DNA of 32,503 nucleotides from Rhodanobacter fulvus Jip2. Lineage in GTDB: Bacteria > Pseudomonadota > Gammaproteobacteria > Xanthomonadales > Rhodanobacteraceae. The translations under genes were made by a program, and so were the position numbers. Location: assembly GCF_000264315.1 (NCBI RefSeq), contig NZ_AJXU01000008.1, forward strand, positions 1 through 32,503, written 5' to 3'. The notes below the pieces were generated by a model that saw only the letters and a list, made by a program, of their open reading frames with translations, was not told the DNA's origin and searched no databases. How positions within the stretch are numbered: the first letter of the stretch is position 1; each line of letters opens with the position of its first letter. This document shows positions 1 through 7,700 of the stretch, piece after piece.

Positions 1-48
1 GGCGGATGGGGGCGCTCTTGCGCCAAGCTCGACAAACGCGCACTCCGC

Positions 49-1149
49 TCAAGCAGTAAAACGAACCTCACCCGCATGGCTGACGCAGCTCTTGGCGACC
101 AGTTCGTCGTTGAAATCCGGTGCCAGCGCGCCGTCGTGCAGCAGCAGTTCGCCAAAATTGAAGACGTTGCGCGCATACATTTCCGACGCGTGCAGCGGTG
201 CGCCGGCCGGCAGATTCAACGGCCCCAGAATCACCACGCCGGCATGCTCCACCCGCTGGCCCGGCTGGGTGAGTTCGCAGTTGCCGCCGCCTTCGGCGGC
301 GAGATCCACGATCAGCGCGCCCGGCTTCATGCCTTCGACCATCGCCGCGCTGAGGATTTTCGGCGCCGGTCGGCCCGGCACCGCGGCGGTGGTCACGATC
401 ACGTCGATGGATTTCAGGTGCTCGGCCAGGGCCTGTTGCTGCGCGGCGCGTTCCTCGGCCGACAACTCGCGGGCGTAACCGCCGCTACCCGCGGCGCTGA
501 CGCCCAGCTCCAGGAATTTCGCGCCCAGCGACTCCACCTGCTCGCGGGTTTCCGGGCGCACATCGTAGCCTTCCGTTTGCGCACCCAGCCGGCGCGCCGT
601 GGCGATCGCCTGCAGCCCCGCCACGCCCGCACCGATCACCAGCACTTTGGATGGCCGGATGGTGCCGGCCGCAGTCGTCAGCATCGGAAAGAACTTCGGT
701 GAGGCCTCGGCCGCGATCAGCATGGCCCGGTAGCCCGCTACCGCCGCCTGTGAACTGAGCACGTCCATCGCCTGCGCCCGCGTGGTTCGCGGCAGCAGCT
801 CCAGCGAAAAGGACGTCAGCCTGGCGTCGACGAGTTGCGCGATGCGCGCGGATGCCCCGTGCGGGCGCAACTGGCCCACCACCACACTGCCCGGTCGCAA
901 CTGCGCCAGCGCCGCATCGTCAGGCGGCAACACGCAGGCGAGCAGATCCGCTTGCGCCAGCACCGCGGCCGCGTCGGCGAATTCCACGTCCGCATAGGCC
1001 GCATCGGGAAAGCCGGCGGCGCGCCCCGCATCATGCTGAAGCAGGATACGTACACCGCGGGCCCGCCATTTCTTGGCCATCTCCGGCGTGATCGCCACGC
1101 GTCGTTCCCCTGCGGCGGTTTCACACAAGGCGGCTACGGTCATCGACAT
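49..1149 (-). CDS. pntA: NAD(P) transhydrogenase alpha subunit, NAD-binding part (PntAA type)
   Basis: This is the soluble NAD(H)-binding domain I of the proton-translocating transhydrogenase, which couples hydride transfer between NADH and NADP+ to the proton gradient. The conserved RTTRAQAMDVLSSQAA block lies near residues 121-136 and a Rossmann loop, GAGVAG, near 173-178. The protein is 366 residues with no membrane helix, shorter than the fused 510-residue E. coli PntA, so it fits the three-gene form in which pntAB and pntB follow; those would lie beyond the left edge. I start it at the ATG at 1149, which has AGGGAA upstream. An open frame extends to 1212, but the added residues do not look like the family. 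Residues 1 and 3 of the call are both Met, so a start at 1143 is possible. Past the stop, positions 11-24 form a small GGCGC/GCGCC hairpin without a T-run. Confidence 0.93.
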   Translation of the reverse strand: MSMTVAALCETAAGERRVAITPEMAKKWRARGVRILLQHDAGRAAGFPDAAYADVEFADAAAVLAQADLLACVLPPDDAALAQLRPGSVVVGQLRPHGASARIAQLVDARLTSFSLELLPRTTRAQAMDVLSSQAAVAGYRAMLIAAEASPKFFPMLTTAAGTIRPSKVLVIGAGVAGLQAIATARRLGAQTEGYDVRPETREQVESLGAKFLELGVSAAGSGGYARELSAEERAAQQQALAEHLKSIDVIVTTAAVPGRPAPKILSAAMVEGMKPGALIVDLAAEGGGNCELTQPGQRVEHAGVVILGPLNLPAGAPLHASEMYARNVFNFGELLLHDGALAPDFNDELVAKSCVSHAGEVRFTA

Positions 1150-1260
1150 CGGACGTTCCCTGCTGGAGAGTTGGGTTATCTTAGCGTGCTCATGGGCGCC
1201 GTTGCCTGGCATGTGATGTCCCTGCCGCCGCCGACGCTCCCGCTGTTCGCATGGATATAG

Positions 1261-1674
<414 letters not shown>

Positions 1675-1741
1675 CCGGGCGTTGCTTGGCTTCCAGCGCA
1701 TCCACTCCTAGCATGGGCGCTCCCGCATCATCGAGTTCCCC

Positions 1742-2311
1742 ATGCTTTCCGGACTGACCCTGCTGCAGCAACGCCACTCCGTTCCCGCGCCGCAACTGGG
1801 CGCGCCCGCCCCCGATGAGGCCAGCTTGCGCACGCTGCTGGAGGCGGCCGTGCGGGTGCCCGATCACGGCAAGCTGGTGCCGTTTCGTCTGATCCGGTTG
1901 CAGGGCGAGGCCAAGCTGCAATTCGGCGAGAAGCTGGTGGCGCTGTCGCTTGCCAAGCATCCGGACATCTCCGACGCCAAGCTGGACAAGGATCGGCGCC
2001 GCTACCTCTTTGCACCGCTGGTGATTGTGGTGGTGGCGAGTATTGACACGCACGCCAAGGTGCCCGTCATCGAGCAGCAGCTGTCCGCCGGCTGCGTGGC
2101 GCACAATCTGCTGCTGGGCGCCCATTCGCTGGGTTTCGGCGCGCAGTGGCTCACCGGCTGGGCCGCCTACGACCGCGATGCCGCCGCCATCCTGGGCCTG
2201 GCCGACAACGAACAGGTGATCGGTTTCGTCCATATCGGCACGCCGCAGGCGGACATCGCCGATCGCGAACGGCCCGCGCTGGACAACCTGCTCAGCACAT
2301 GGACAGCGTAA
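1742..2311 (+). CDS. Nitroreductase family protein, YdjA-like
   Basis: Small FMN-dependent NAD(P)H oxidoreductase of the nitroreductase superfamily; the natural substrate of the YdjA group is unknown. The 189 residues track E. coli YdjA closely: RHS at 11-13 (phosphate-binding Arg), VPDHGKLVPF near 39-48, APLVIVVVAS near 91-100, KVPVIEQQLSAGC near 106-118, GFGAQW near 131-136 and a late IGTP. No signal peptide or membrane segment is seen. The ribosome-binding site is weak (GAG at 1733). Its stop codon shares one base with the next ATG (TAATG at 2309-2313), suggesting translational coupling to the exonuclease gene; I see no evident functional link. Confidence 0.85.
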   Translation: MLSGLTLLQQRHSVPAPQLGAPAPDEASLRTLLEAAVRVPDHGKLVPFRLIRLQGEAKLQFGEKLVALSLAKHPDISDAKLDKDRRRYLFAPLVIVVVASIDTHAKVPVIEQQLSAGCVAHNLLLGAHSLGFGAQWLTGWAAYDRDAAAILGLADNEQVIGFVHIGTPQADIADRERPALDNLLSTWTA

Positions 2312-3198
2312 TGCCGTCCACCGTCCATCTGGTGGACGGCAGCCTCTATGTCTTTCGCGCCTGGCATTCCATGCCGGACGAATTTTTCGATGCCGAGGGG
2401 CAATCGATCAACGCCGTGCACGGGTTCACCCGCTTCCTGTGCGAACTGCTGGAACGGGCGCAGCCTGACCACATCGCGGTGGCGTTCGACGCCTCGCTGA
2501 CCAGCTCCTTCCGCAACGCGATCTACCCTGCCTACAAGGCCAACCGCGAACTGCCGCCGCCATCGCTGGAGCGCCAGTTCGTGCAATGCCGCGCAGTGAC
2601 CGAGGCGCTCGGTATCTGCATGATGATCGACCATGCCTACGAAGCCGACGACCTGATCGGCAGCACCGCCTGGAACCTGCGCATGCAGGGCTGGCGCAGC
2701 ATCATCGTGTCGGCCGACAAGGATTTCGGGCAGTTGCTGGGCGAACACGACGAACAGTGGGACTACGCGCGCAACCTGCGCTGGGGGCCAACCGGCGTGC
2801 ACGAAAAGCTGGGCGTGCATCCGCATCAGGTTGCCGACTACCTGGCGTTGTGCGGCGACGCGATCGACAACATCCCCGGCGTGCCGGGCGTGGGCGCGAA
2901 AACGGCGGCGGCCCTGCTCACCCATTTCGGCAGCCTCGACAGCCTGCTCGAGCGCATCGACGAGGTGGCTTTCCTGCGCTTGCGCGGCGCCGCCAGCTGC
3001 GCCAGCAAGCTGCGCGAGCATGCGGAAAACGCGCGCACCTACAGGCGGCTCACGCGGATCGCGCTGGACGCCCCGGGCGTGTCCACGGCGGAAGCGCTGC
3101 AGCGGCAACCGGCCGATCCCGCCGTGCTGGAAGCGCTGTGCGAACAGCTGCGGTTCGGCGCCTTCACCCGCAGCCGCCTGCGCGCCTTGCTGCGCTGA
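2311..3198 (+). CDS. Free-standing 5'-3' exonuclease / flap nuclease (PolA N-terminal type)
   Basis: A 295-residue structure-specific nuclease homologous to the 5'-nuclease domain of DNA polymerase I, with no polymerase domain. The metal-binding acidic residues look complete: D9 (VDGS), D60 (AFD), E111/D113/D114 (EADD), D136/D138 (ADKD), D183/D186 (GDAIDN). A helix-hairpin-helix/H3TH element, IPGVPGVGAKTAAALL, follows near 188-203. The substrate-gripping PAYKANR is at 73-79. E. coli ExoIX (Xni) is shorter and lacks the late Asp pair, so I leave the symbol blank. I chose the ATG at 2311 that overlaps the preceding stop; an in-frame ATG at 2299 would add four residues. A role in flap removal or repair is inferred from the family. 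Confidence 0.88.
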   Translation: MPSTVHLVDGSLYVFRAWHSMPDEFFDAEGQSINAVHGFTRFLCELLERAQPDHIAVAFDASLTSSFRNAIYPAYKANRELPPPSLERQFVQCRAVTEALGICMMIDHAYEADDLIGSTAWNLRMQGWRSIIVSADKDFGQLLGEHDEQWDYARNLRWGPTGVHEKLGVHPHQVADYLALCGDAIDNIPGVPGVGAKTAAALLTHFGSLDSLLERIDEVAFLRLRGAASCASKLREHAENARTYRRLTRIALDAPGVSTAEALQRQPADPAVLEALCEQLRFGAFTRSRLRALLR

Positions 3199-3264
3199 TG
3201 TCACGGTTGTTGCCCGCGCCGTGCGGTATCACCATGGCGGGTATCTCTTTGACAGGCGACAACG

Positions 3265-3852
3265 ATGACCCCTGCTGAAAACGTGCCGGCCGACGCGCAT
3301 GCTCCGGTGGAAACCCTGTACGAAGGCCGCTGGCTCAGCCTGCGCAAGCGCGGCCGCTGGGAGTACGCCGAACGCAACAACCCCGGCGGCGCGGTGATCA
3401 TCCTGGCGGTGACGCCGGAGGACAAGGTGTTGTTCGTCGAGCAGTACCGGGTATCGATCCTGCAGAACACCATCGAAATGCCCGCCGGCCTGGTCGGTGA
3501 CCTGCCGGACCAGGCCGACGAAGGCGCGCTGCTGGCCGCCCAGCGCGAGCTGGAAGAGGAAACCGGCTACCGCTGCCAGCGCGTGGAGTTCATCCACACC
3601 GGGCCGTCGTCCTCGGGCATGAGTACCGAGATGATCGCGTTCGTGCGCGCGTGGGAGCTGGAGAAAGTCGGCCTCGGCGGCGGTGACGAAACGGAAAACA
3701 TCGTCGTCCACGAAGTACCACGGCGCGACGCCGGTGCCTGGCTGTTCGCGCGCGCCGCCGAGGGTTATTCGATCGACCCCAAGCTGTTCGCCGGCCTGTG
3801 GTTCATCGAGCACGGCGCCCCGGCCACCGAAGCGGCCAGCAAAAAAAGCTAA
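3265..3852 (+). CDS. NUDIX hydrolase, ADP-ribose pyrophosphatase-like
   Basis: Predicted nucleoside-diphosphate-linked pyrophosphatase, closest in layout to the NudF/ADP-ribose pyrophosphatase group: N-terminal strand region (ETLYEGRWLSL), GGAVIILAV before the fold core, EMPAG at 71-75, then the Nudix helix with RELEEETGY at 94-102. Relative to the canonical G-x5-E-x7-REUxEExGU box, about five extra residues lie between the first Gly and the first Glu (76-86). The REU-EE-GU part is intact, so metal binding should be retained. Length (195 aa) is normal for the group. The stop codon TAA (3850-3852) forms the first bases of a sigma-28-like -35 element for the next gene. Substrate is not determinable from sequence. 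Confidence 0.85.
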   Translation: MTPAENVPADAHAPVETLYEGRWLSLRKRGRWEYAERNNPGGAVIILAVTPEDKVLFVEQYRVSILQNTIEMPAGLVGDLPDQADEGALLAAQRELEEETGYRCQRVEFIHTGPSSSGMSTEMIAFVRAWELEKVGLGGGDETENIVVHEVPRRDAGAWLFARAAEGYSIDPKLFAGLWFIEHGAPATEAASKKS

Positions 3853-3876
3853 AGATTTTCGACGGAGTGCCGCCAT
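3850..3876 (+). promoter_or_regulatory. Sigma-28 (FliA)-like promoter for first secreted paralog
   Basis: TAAAGATT at 3850-3857 matches 7 of 8 bases of the flagellar sigma-28 -35 consensus TAAAGTTT. Exactly 11 bases later GCCGCCAT (3869-3876) matches 5 of 8 of GCCGATAA. It ends 48 bases before the start codon at 3925, the same geometry as the better site at 4470-4496, and both are followed by ATGGGTAT. The -35 overlaps the NUDIX stop codon. The -10 is degenerate, so activity may be weaker than that of its partner. Confidence 0.5.
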
Positions 3877-3924
3877 GGGTATGCCGGCCCACATCGGCAT
3901 CCCCTCACAGATGGATCCGTCCCC

Positions 3925-4287
3925 ATGAAATTTCTGCTTGCTTCCGCCCTGCTGTTGCTGTCGCCGCTGGCCGCCCATGCCGCCTGCGCACCCACCGATT
4001 TCGCGATCACCGAGTTCAAGCCGCAGGTCCCCGCCTCCGGTTCCACCATGCGCCTGCGCCTCGCTGGCGAGCTGGCCAATCACTGCGCCAGCGCGTCGGC
4101 CGCCCAGATCCGTATCGAAGCGAAGGACGCCAGCGGCAAGGTGCTGGCGAGCAAGGAAGGCTGGCCGGCCGGCACCTCCAACATTGCCCCGGGCGAAACG
4201 GCCAAGTTCGACCTCGGTCGCCTGTTTCGCTACCAGTCGGACATGGAGACCTACACCGTCAGCATCGTCAACGTGCGCACCTGGTAA
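3925..4287 (+). CDS. Secreted protein of unknown function, paralog 1
   Basis: 120 residues. A Sec signal peptide (MKFLLASALLLLSPLAAHA) fits cleavage after AHA at 19. The -3 position relative to Cys21 is His, so this is not a lipobox and the mature protein should be periplasmic or exported rather than lipid-anchored. Two cysteines, C21 and C54 (in NHC), are conserved in the paralog and could form a disulfide. The mature part looks like a small all-beta domain (RLRLAGELANHC, QIRIEAKD, WPAGTSNIAPGE, then FDLGRLFRY), reminiscent of FxLYD-type folds, but I do not recognise a named family. About 56 of 100 mature residues are identical to the gene at 4543 without gaps. A sigma-28-like promoter lies upstream. 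Function unknown; the promoter suggests a flagellar or motility link. Confidence 0.8.
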   Translation: MKFLLASALLLLSPLAAHAACAPTDFAITEFKPQVPASGSTMRLRLAGELANHCASASAAQIRIEAKDASGKVLASKEGWPAGTSNIAPGETAKFDLGRLFRYQSDMETYTVSIVNVRTW

Positions 4288-4365
4288 GCGGCAACGGGCG
4301 TGCCGTCACGAAGGTGGCGGCATTCCCCTGGCGCGGCAAACCCCGCAGCCACCCTCGAACACCGC

Positions 4366-4380
4366 GGGCGCGTAGCGCCC
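4366..4380. other. Short perfect inverted repeat between the secreted paralogs
   Basis: GGGCGC-GTA-GCGCCC forms a 6-bp stem with a 3-base loop in the 255-base gap between the two paralog genes. It lies 79 bases after the first stop codon and has no T-run, so it is a weak terminator at best. It may be an mRNA stabiliser or a decayed REP-like element. No gene is evident in the rest of the gap apart from the promoter at 4470-4496. Confidence 0.3.
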
Positions 4381-4469
4381 GATTCGCTTGCCTGGCGCCC
4401 GCGCCGGGCCACGTTGCCGTGCCCGATCGCCAGGCAACCGGCGCCTCCGTCCATCACCATCGTTGCGAC

Positions 4470-4496
4470 TAAAGAATCTTCCTGCATGGCCGATCA
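4470..4496 (+). promoter_or_regulatory. Sigma-28 (FliA)-like promoter for second secreted paralog
   Basis: TAAAGAAT (4470-4477; 6 of 8 bases of TAAAGTTT including all of TAAAG), 11-base spacer, GCCGATCA (4489-4496; 7 of 8 of GCCGATAA). The predicted transcription start near 4503 leaves a leader of about 40 bases before the ATG at 4543. The site lies in noncoding DNA, which makes chance agreement less likely, and FliA is encoded in the same window (24877-25605). Confidence 0.7.
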
Positions 4497-4542
4497 TGGG
4501 TATATCGACTTGTTTTGGCTTTGTATGGATGGATGCTCACCG

Positions 4543-4905
4543 ATGAAAACTCTCATTGCCGCCACATTCCTGTTGCTGCTGCCCGTGGGTGCGCATGCAG
4601 GCTGCACGATCAAGGATTTTGCGATCACGAATTTCACGCCAGGCCTGGCAAGCGTCGGCTCGTCCACGCGCGTCACCTTGCGTGGCGATCTGGTCAACCA
4701 CTGCGCCGAAGCCGCCGCCGGGCAGATCCGCATCGACATCAAGGACGACAAGGGCACCGTGTTGCAAAGCAAGGACGTGTGGCCGGCCGGCACCGGCAAC
4801 GTGGCGCCAGGCGAGACGGTCCACTTCGACGTGGGCCGCCTGTTTCGCTACAAGGACGGCATGAGCGCGTTCACCGCCACGATCACGGACGTGCGCATCT
4901 GGTAA
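4543..4905 (+). CDS. Secreted protein of unknown function, paralog 2
   Basis: 120 residues, same length as paralog 1. Signal peptide MKTLIAATFLLLLPVGAHA, predicted cleavage after residue 19; Cys21 and Cys54 are conserved, as are the WPAGT-N-APGE loop (80-92), GRLFRY (98-103) and a C-terminal VR-W. The start is the ATG at 4543: the frame stays open upstream to 4300, but only this start gives a signal peptide, and the predicted sigma-28 transcript begins near 4503. The tandem arrangement with matching promoters and ungapped alignment indicates a local duplication that included the control region. Followed directly by the terminator at 4930-4956. Homolog function is not known to me; a periplasmic or extracellular role tied to motility is inference from the promoter. 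Confidence 0.82.
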   Translation: MKTLIAATFLLLLPVGAHAGCTIKDFAITNFTPGLASVGSSTRVTLRGDLVNHCAEAAAGQIRIDIKDDKGTVLQSKDVWPAGTGNVAPGETVHFDVGRLFRYKDGMSAFTATITDVRIW

Positions 4906-4929
4906 GTCCCTGGCGCATCGATGAAAACG

Positions 4930-4956
4930 AAAAAGGCTCCGAAAGGAGCCTTTTTT
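4930..4956. terminator. Bidirectional rho-independent terminator
   Basis: GGCTCC (4935-4940), GAAA tetraloop, GGAGCC (4945-4950), then TTTTTT (4951-4956). On the other strand AAAAA at 4930-4934 supplies the matching U-run. It stands between convergent units: the secreted paralog ending at 4905 and the minus-strand chemosensory operon ending at 5027. It should stop both. Confidence 0.93.
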
Positions 4957-5026
4957 CTTGCCTGCCCGTCATCAGTCGCGACTGCCGGCATCGTCCGCAG
5001 GCTGCGGCAGCGCCGGCCGCGTCGGT

Positions 5027-5323
5027 TCAGTGCAGCACGAACAGCTTGTCGAAGCCGGCCACGCGCAAGGTGCCGCGCAGTTCGGCGCCGGCGTTGACGA
5101 TGCGGATGTCGGCCTTGTCCGCGCCGGCATGCTCGCGCAGCAGCAGCAGCATGCCCAGGGCGGAGCTGTCCATGCTGTTCACTTCGCTGAAGTCGATGAC
5201 GTAGCTGCGGGCGACACCGTCGCGCAGGCAGGCGTCGTGGAATTCACGGTGGATGCTGAAGTCGAATCGCTCGCCCAGTTGCAGGGTGAGGCAATCGTTG
5301 TCGCTGTCGTGGTGGACGATCAT
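5027..5323 (-). CDS. STAS-domain protein (anti-anti-sigma-like)
   Basis: 98 residues forming one STAS domain and nothing else. The phosphorylatable position of the SpoIIAA family falls at S53 in MDSSALG (51-57), followed by the typical hydrophobic helix GMLLLLREHA. In the family such proteins partner with serine kinases or act as scaffolds; no RsbW/SpoIIAB-type kinase is in the window. It is the last gene of the operon, 10 bases after the MCP-like gene, and ends just before the bidirectional terminator. Together with the STAS gene at 16954-17352 it brackets the operon. Its position suggests binding to the neighbouring MCP-like protein; that is inference. Confidence 0.85.
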   Translation of the reverse strand: MIVHHDSDNDCLTLQLGERFDFSIHREFHDACLRDGVARSYVIDFSEVNSMDSSALGMLLLLREHAGADKADIRIVNAGAELRGTLRVAGFDKLFVLH

Positions 5324-5333
5324 GGTGGGTTCC

Positions 5334-6512
5334 TCAGAATAGCTCGATCTCGCCGGCGTCCATCGAGCTTTGCAAGGCCGGCCCGCGCGAACGCAGCCGG
5401 GCCTTCTCGCGCTGGATGGCCAGGCGGTTACGCAGGCGCTGCGCGTGGGCCTGCAGTGCGTCGGCGTCGTCCGGCCCGCAGGCCAGCTCCTCGATGTCGC
5501 GGGTGCACTCGGCGGTGATTTCCTGCAGCTCCATCAGGCGCGTGCGGGTCTGGTTGATCAGCTGGCTGAGGATGTCCTCGAACTGCAGCGAGCGGATGGT
5601 GGTGGACACGTCACTGCCCAGGCCACGGCTGATTTCGACGACCTGGTCGGCCACGGCGCTGGTGCGCGCGTCGCTCTCGGTGACGTGCGCCATCATCGCG
5701 TCGATGCCGCCCTTGGCCGACAGCGCCACGTTCAGATCCTGCGAGGCCATGGTGCCCACCAGCCCGCGCAGTTGCTCCATCGCGGTGCGCGCGCGCTCGA
5801 CGTGGCTGCCGATCTGCTCGTTGAACTGGTTGGAGTTGCTGGCCAGGTTGCGGATCTCGCCGGCAACCACCGCAAAACCGCGGCCGGATTCGCCCGCGCG
5901 TGCCGCCTCGATCGCGGCGTTCAGCGCCAGCAGGTTGGTCTCTTCGGCAATGGTGTTGACGTTGCGCAGCAGGCCGAACACGGCGTCCATTTCCTTCGCC
6001 ATGCCGTCTATGCGATAGACGATACGCAGGCTCTCGCGCGACATCTGCACGATCATGCCCACGAAATGCTGCAGCAGATCGGCGGTGCGTGCCGCGAAGT
6101 CCTGCACCGAGACACCACCCTCCTGCCCGCCGATGATCTGTTTCAGCAGCGACTGCTGCAACGTGGTCTTGTTGGACAAGCCATCGAAGCCGCCACCCAG
6201 TTCGAGCACGGCGTCGCGCAGCAGGTCCAGGCCCTGGTGCAGCTCGCGGGTGGCGTGGCCCAGCTCGTCCACCACCGCGCCGCGCATGTCCTCCAGCGCC
6301 TCGCGCACGGGCTCGATGTTGCCGGGTGCCGCCGCGGGTACCGGCTCGGCGTTGCGTGTCCGGCTTTCGATGATCCACACGATGGTGAGCAGCACGATCA
6401 GCAGCGGCGCCAGCCAGGCTTCACGCACGAACAGGGCAAGCAACAATGCAGCCGCACTGGCAAGCCCGCCGTAGACAGGATATTTGGTGGCGCTGGGGGC
6501 AGTGAAAAGCAT
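5334..6512 (-). CDS. Sensorless membrane MCP-like chemotaxis protein
   Basis: 392 residues. Two hydrophobic segments lie close together at about 12-30 and 33-49, so there is almost no periplasmic loop and no ligand domain. A long helical cytoplasmic part follows. It contains the MCP hairpin tip [19 protein letters not shown] (192-210) and [13 protein letters not shown]. No HAMP domain is evident. After the tip comes LQFEDILSQ (309-317), resembling the CheZ catalytic stretch WQDLSGQ (D-x3-Q). The protein ends in GEIELF, almost the same as the end of CheD in this operon (GEVELF). Located 17 bases after cheB, where V. cholerae cluster III also has an MCP-like gene. It may tune or dephosphorylate a response regulator instead of sensing a ligand (inference). 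Confidence 0.8.
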   Translation of the reverse strand: MLFTAPSATKYPVYGGLASAAALLLALFVREAWLAPLLIVLLTIVWIIESRTRNAEPVPAAAPGNIEPVREALEDMRGAVVDELGHATRELHQGLDLLRDAVLELGGGFDGLSNKTTLQQSLLKQIIGGQEGGVSVQDFAARTADLLQHFVGMIVQMSRESLRIVYRIDGMAKEMDAVFGLLRNVNTIAEETNLLALNAAIEAARAGESGRGFAVVAGEIRNLASNSNQFNEQIGSHVERARTAMEQLRGLVGTMASQDLNVALSAKGGIDAMMAHVTESDARTSAVADQVVEISRGLGSDVSTTIRSLQFEDILSQLINQTRTRLMELQEITAECTRDIEELACGPDDADALQAHAQRLRNRLAIQREKARLRSRGPALQSSMDAGEIELF

Positions 6513-6529
6513 GAGTGACGATCCGCAGG

Positions 6530-7621
6530 TCAGGCGCTCGTGGCGCTTGTGTGAGTTTGGCGCGTCAGCGCAAGCAGGCGCGCGGCAATATGGTCCAGCG
6601 GCTGCATTTCGCTTGCCGCACCGAGCTTCCAGGCCGAACCGGGCATGCCCCAGACGACCGAGCTTTCTTCATCCTGCACCAGGGTGGTGGCGCCAGCCTG
6701 ATGCAATTCCAGCAGCCCGCGCGCGCCATCGTCGCCCATGCCGGTAAGCAGCACCGCGACCGTGGCCGCACCGGCGCTGGCCGCCAGCGAACGGAACAGC
6801 ACATCCACGCTGGGCTTGTGCCGGTTCACCGCCGGGCCATCGTGCAGGCGGCACACGTAGCGCGCGCCGTCCCACATCACCAGCAGGTGGTGGCTGCCCG
6901 GCGCGATATAGACATGGCCGCTCTGGATCGGCTGGCCGTCGCGGGCTTCGCATACGCGCATCGCCGAGCAGCGGTCCATCCGCGCCGCGAACGGGCCGCT
7001 GAACGCCGCCGGGATGTGCTGGGTCACCAGGATCGGCGGCGCATCCGGCGGCATCGCCTCCAGCAGCACGCGCACTGCTTCGGTGCCGCCGGTGGACGCG
7101 CCCACCGCGATCAGCGGGCTGCCGCCACGGGTGCCCGCGGTCTGCGCGCGCGGCAGCACGGCGTCGGCCGAAAGGCGCGGCGGCACATCCAGCTTGCGCA
7201 CCGCGGTGCGTGCGCGCGGCCGCGTGATGGCGGCCATCTTCACCTTGTGGCAGATCTCCTGCGCGCTTTCACCGAAGCGGCTGGCCAGGTCGCTGTCGGG
7301 CTTGGCGAAGAAATCCACCGCGCCCAGTTCCAGCGCACGCAAGGTCACGTCCGCGCCCTCGACGGTCAGCGACGACACCATCACCACCGGCATCGGCCGC
7401 AGCCGCATCAGGTTTTCCAGGAAGGTGAGGCCGTCCATGCGCGGCATCTCGACGTCCAGGGTAAGCACGTGCGGATTGAGCTGCTTGATCTTCTCGCGCG
7501 CGATCAACGGATCGGCGGCGGTACCGACCACCTCGATCGCCGGATCGCAGGCAAGCATGGTCGACATCAGCTTGCGCACCAATGCGGAGTCGTCGACCAC
7601 CAGAACACGCACTCTTTCCAT
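6530..7621 (-). CDS. cheB: Chemotaxis protein-glutamate methylesterase/deamidase CheB
   Basis: Removes methyl groups from (and deamidates) receptor glutamates, activated by phosphorylation from CheA. The N-terminal receiver has D10/D11 and phospho-acceptor D56 ([12 protein letters not shown]). The C-terminal esterase carries the triad S176 (GASTGG), H202 (TQHIP) and D298 (TGMGDDGA). I chose the ATG at 7621 ([12 protein letters not shown]) because family members begin a few residues before the receiver strand; an ATG at 7630 is equally open and would add three residues. It lies about 80 bases downstream of cheD, with a sigma-28-like site at 7724-7750. This is the only cheB in the window, and it may serve both chemosensory systems. 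Confidence 0.96.
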   Translation of the reverse strand: MERVRVLVVDDSALVRKLMSTMLACDPAIEVVGTAADPLIAREKIKQLNPHVLTLDVEMPRMDGLTFLENLMRLRPMPVVMVSSLTVEGADVTLRALELGAVDFFAKPDSDLASRFGESAQEICHKVKMAAITRPRARTAVRKLDVPPRLSADAVLPRAQTAGTRGGSPLIAVGASTGGTEAVRVLLEAMPPDAPPILVTQHIPAAFSGPFAARMDRCSAMRVCEARDGQPIQSGHVYIAPGSHHLLVMWDGARYVCRLHDGPAVNRHKPSVDVLFRSLAASAGAATVAVLLTGMGDDGARGLLELHQAGATTLVQDEESSVVWGMPGSAWKLGAASEMQPLDHIAARLLALTRQTHTSATSA

Positions 7622-7700
7622 GTTGTCCATCACCCTGCCGTAATCCAAACCCTGTCGCATGCGACAGCACTGTCAATCCGCGTGCCTGCCGCCGCGGTCG

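Noticed and set aside
3925..4905. The two small secreted proteins considered as lipoproteins because Cys21 follows the signal peptide
   Set aside because: His occupies the -3 position in both, so there is no lipobox; SPase I cleavage at AHA fits better.
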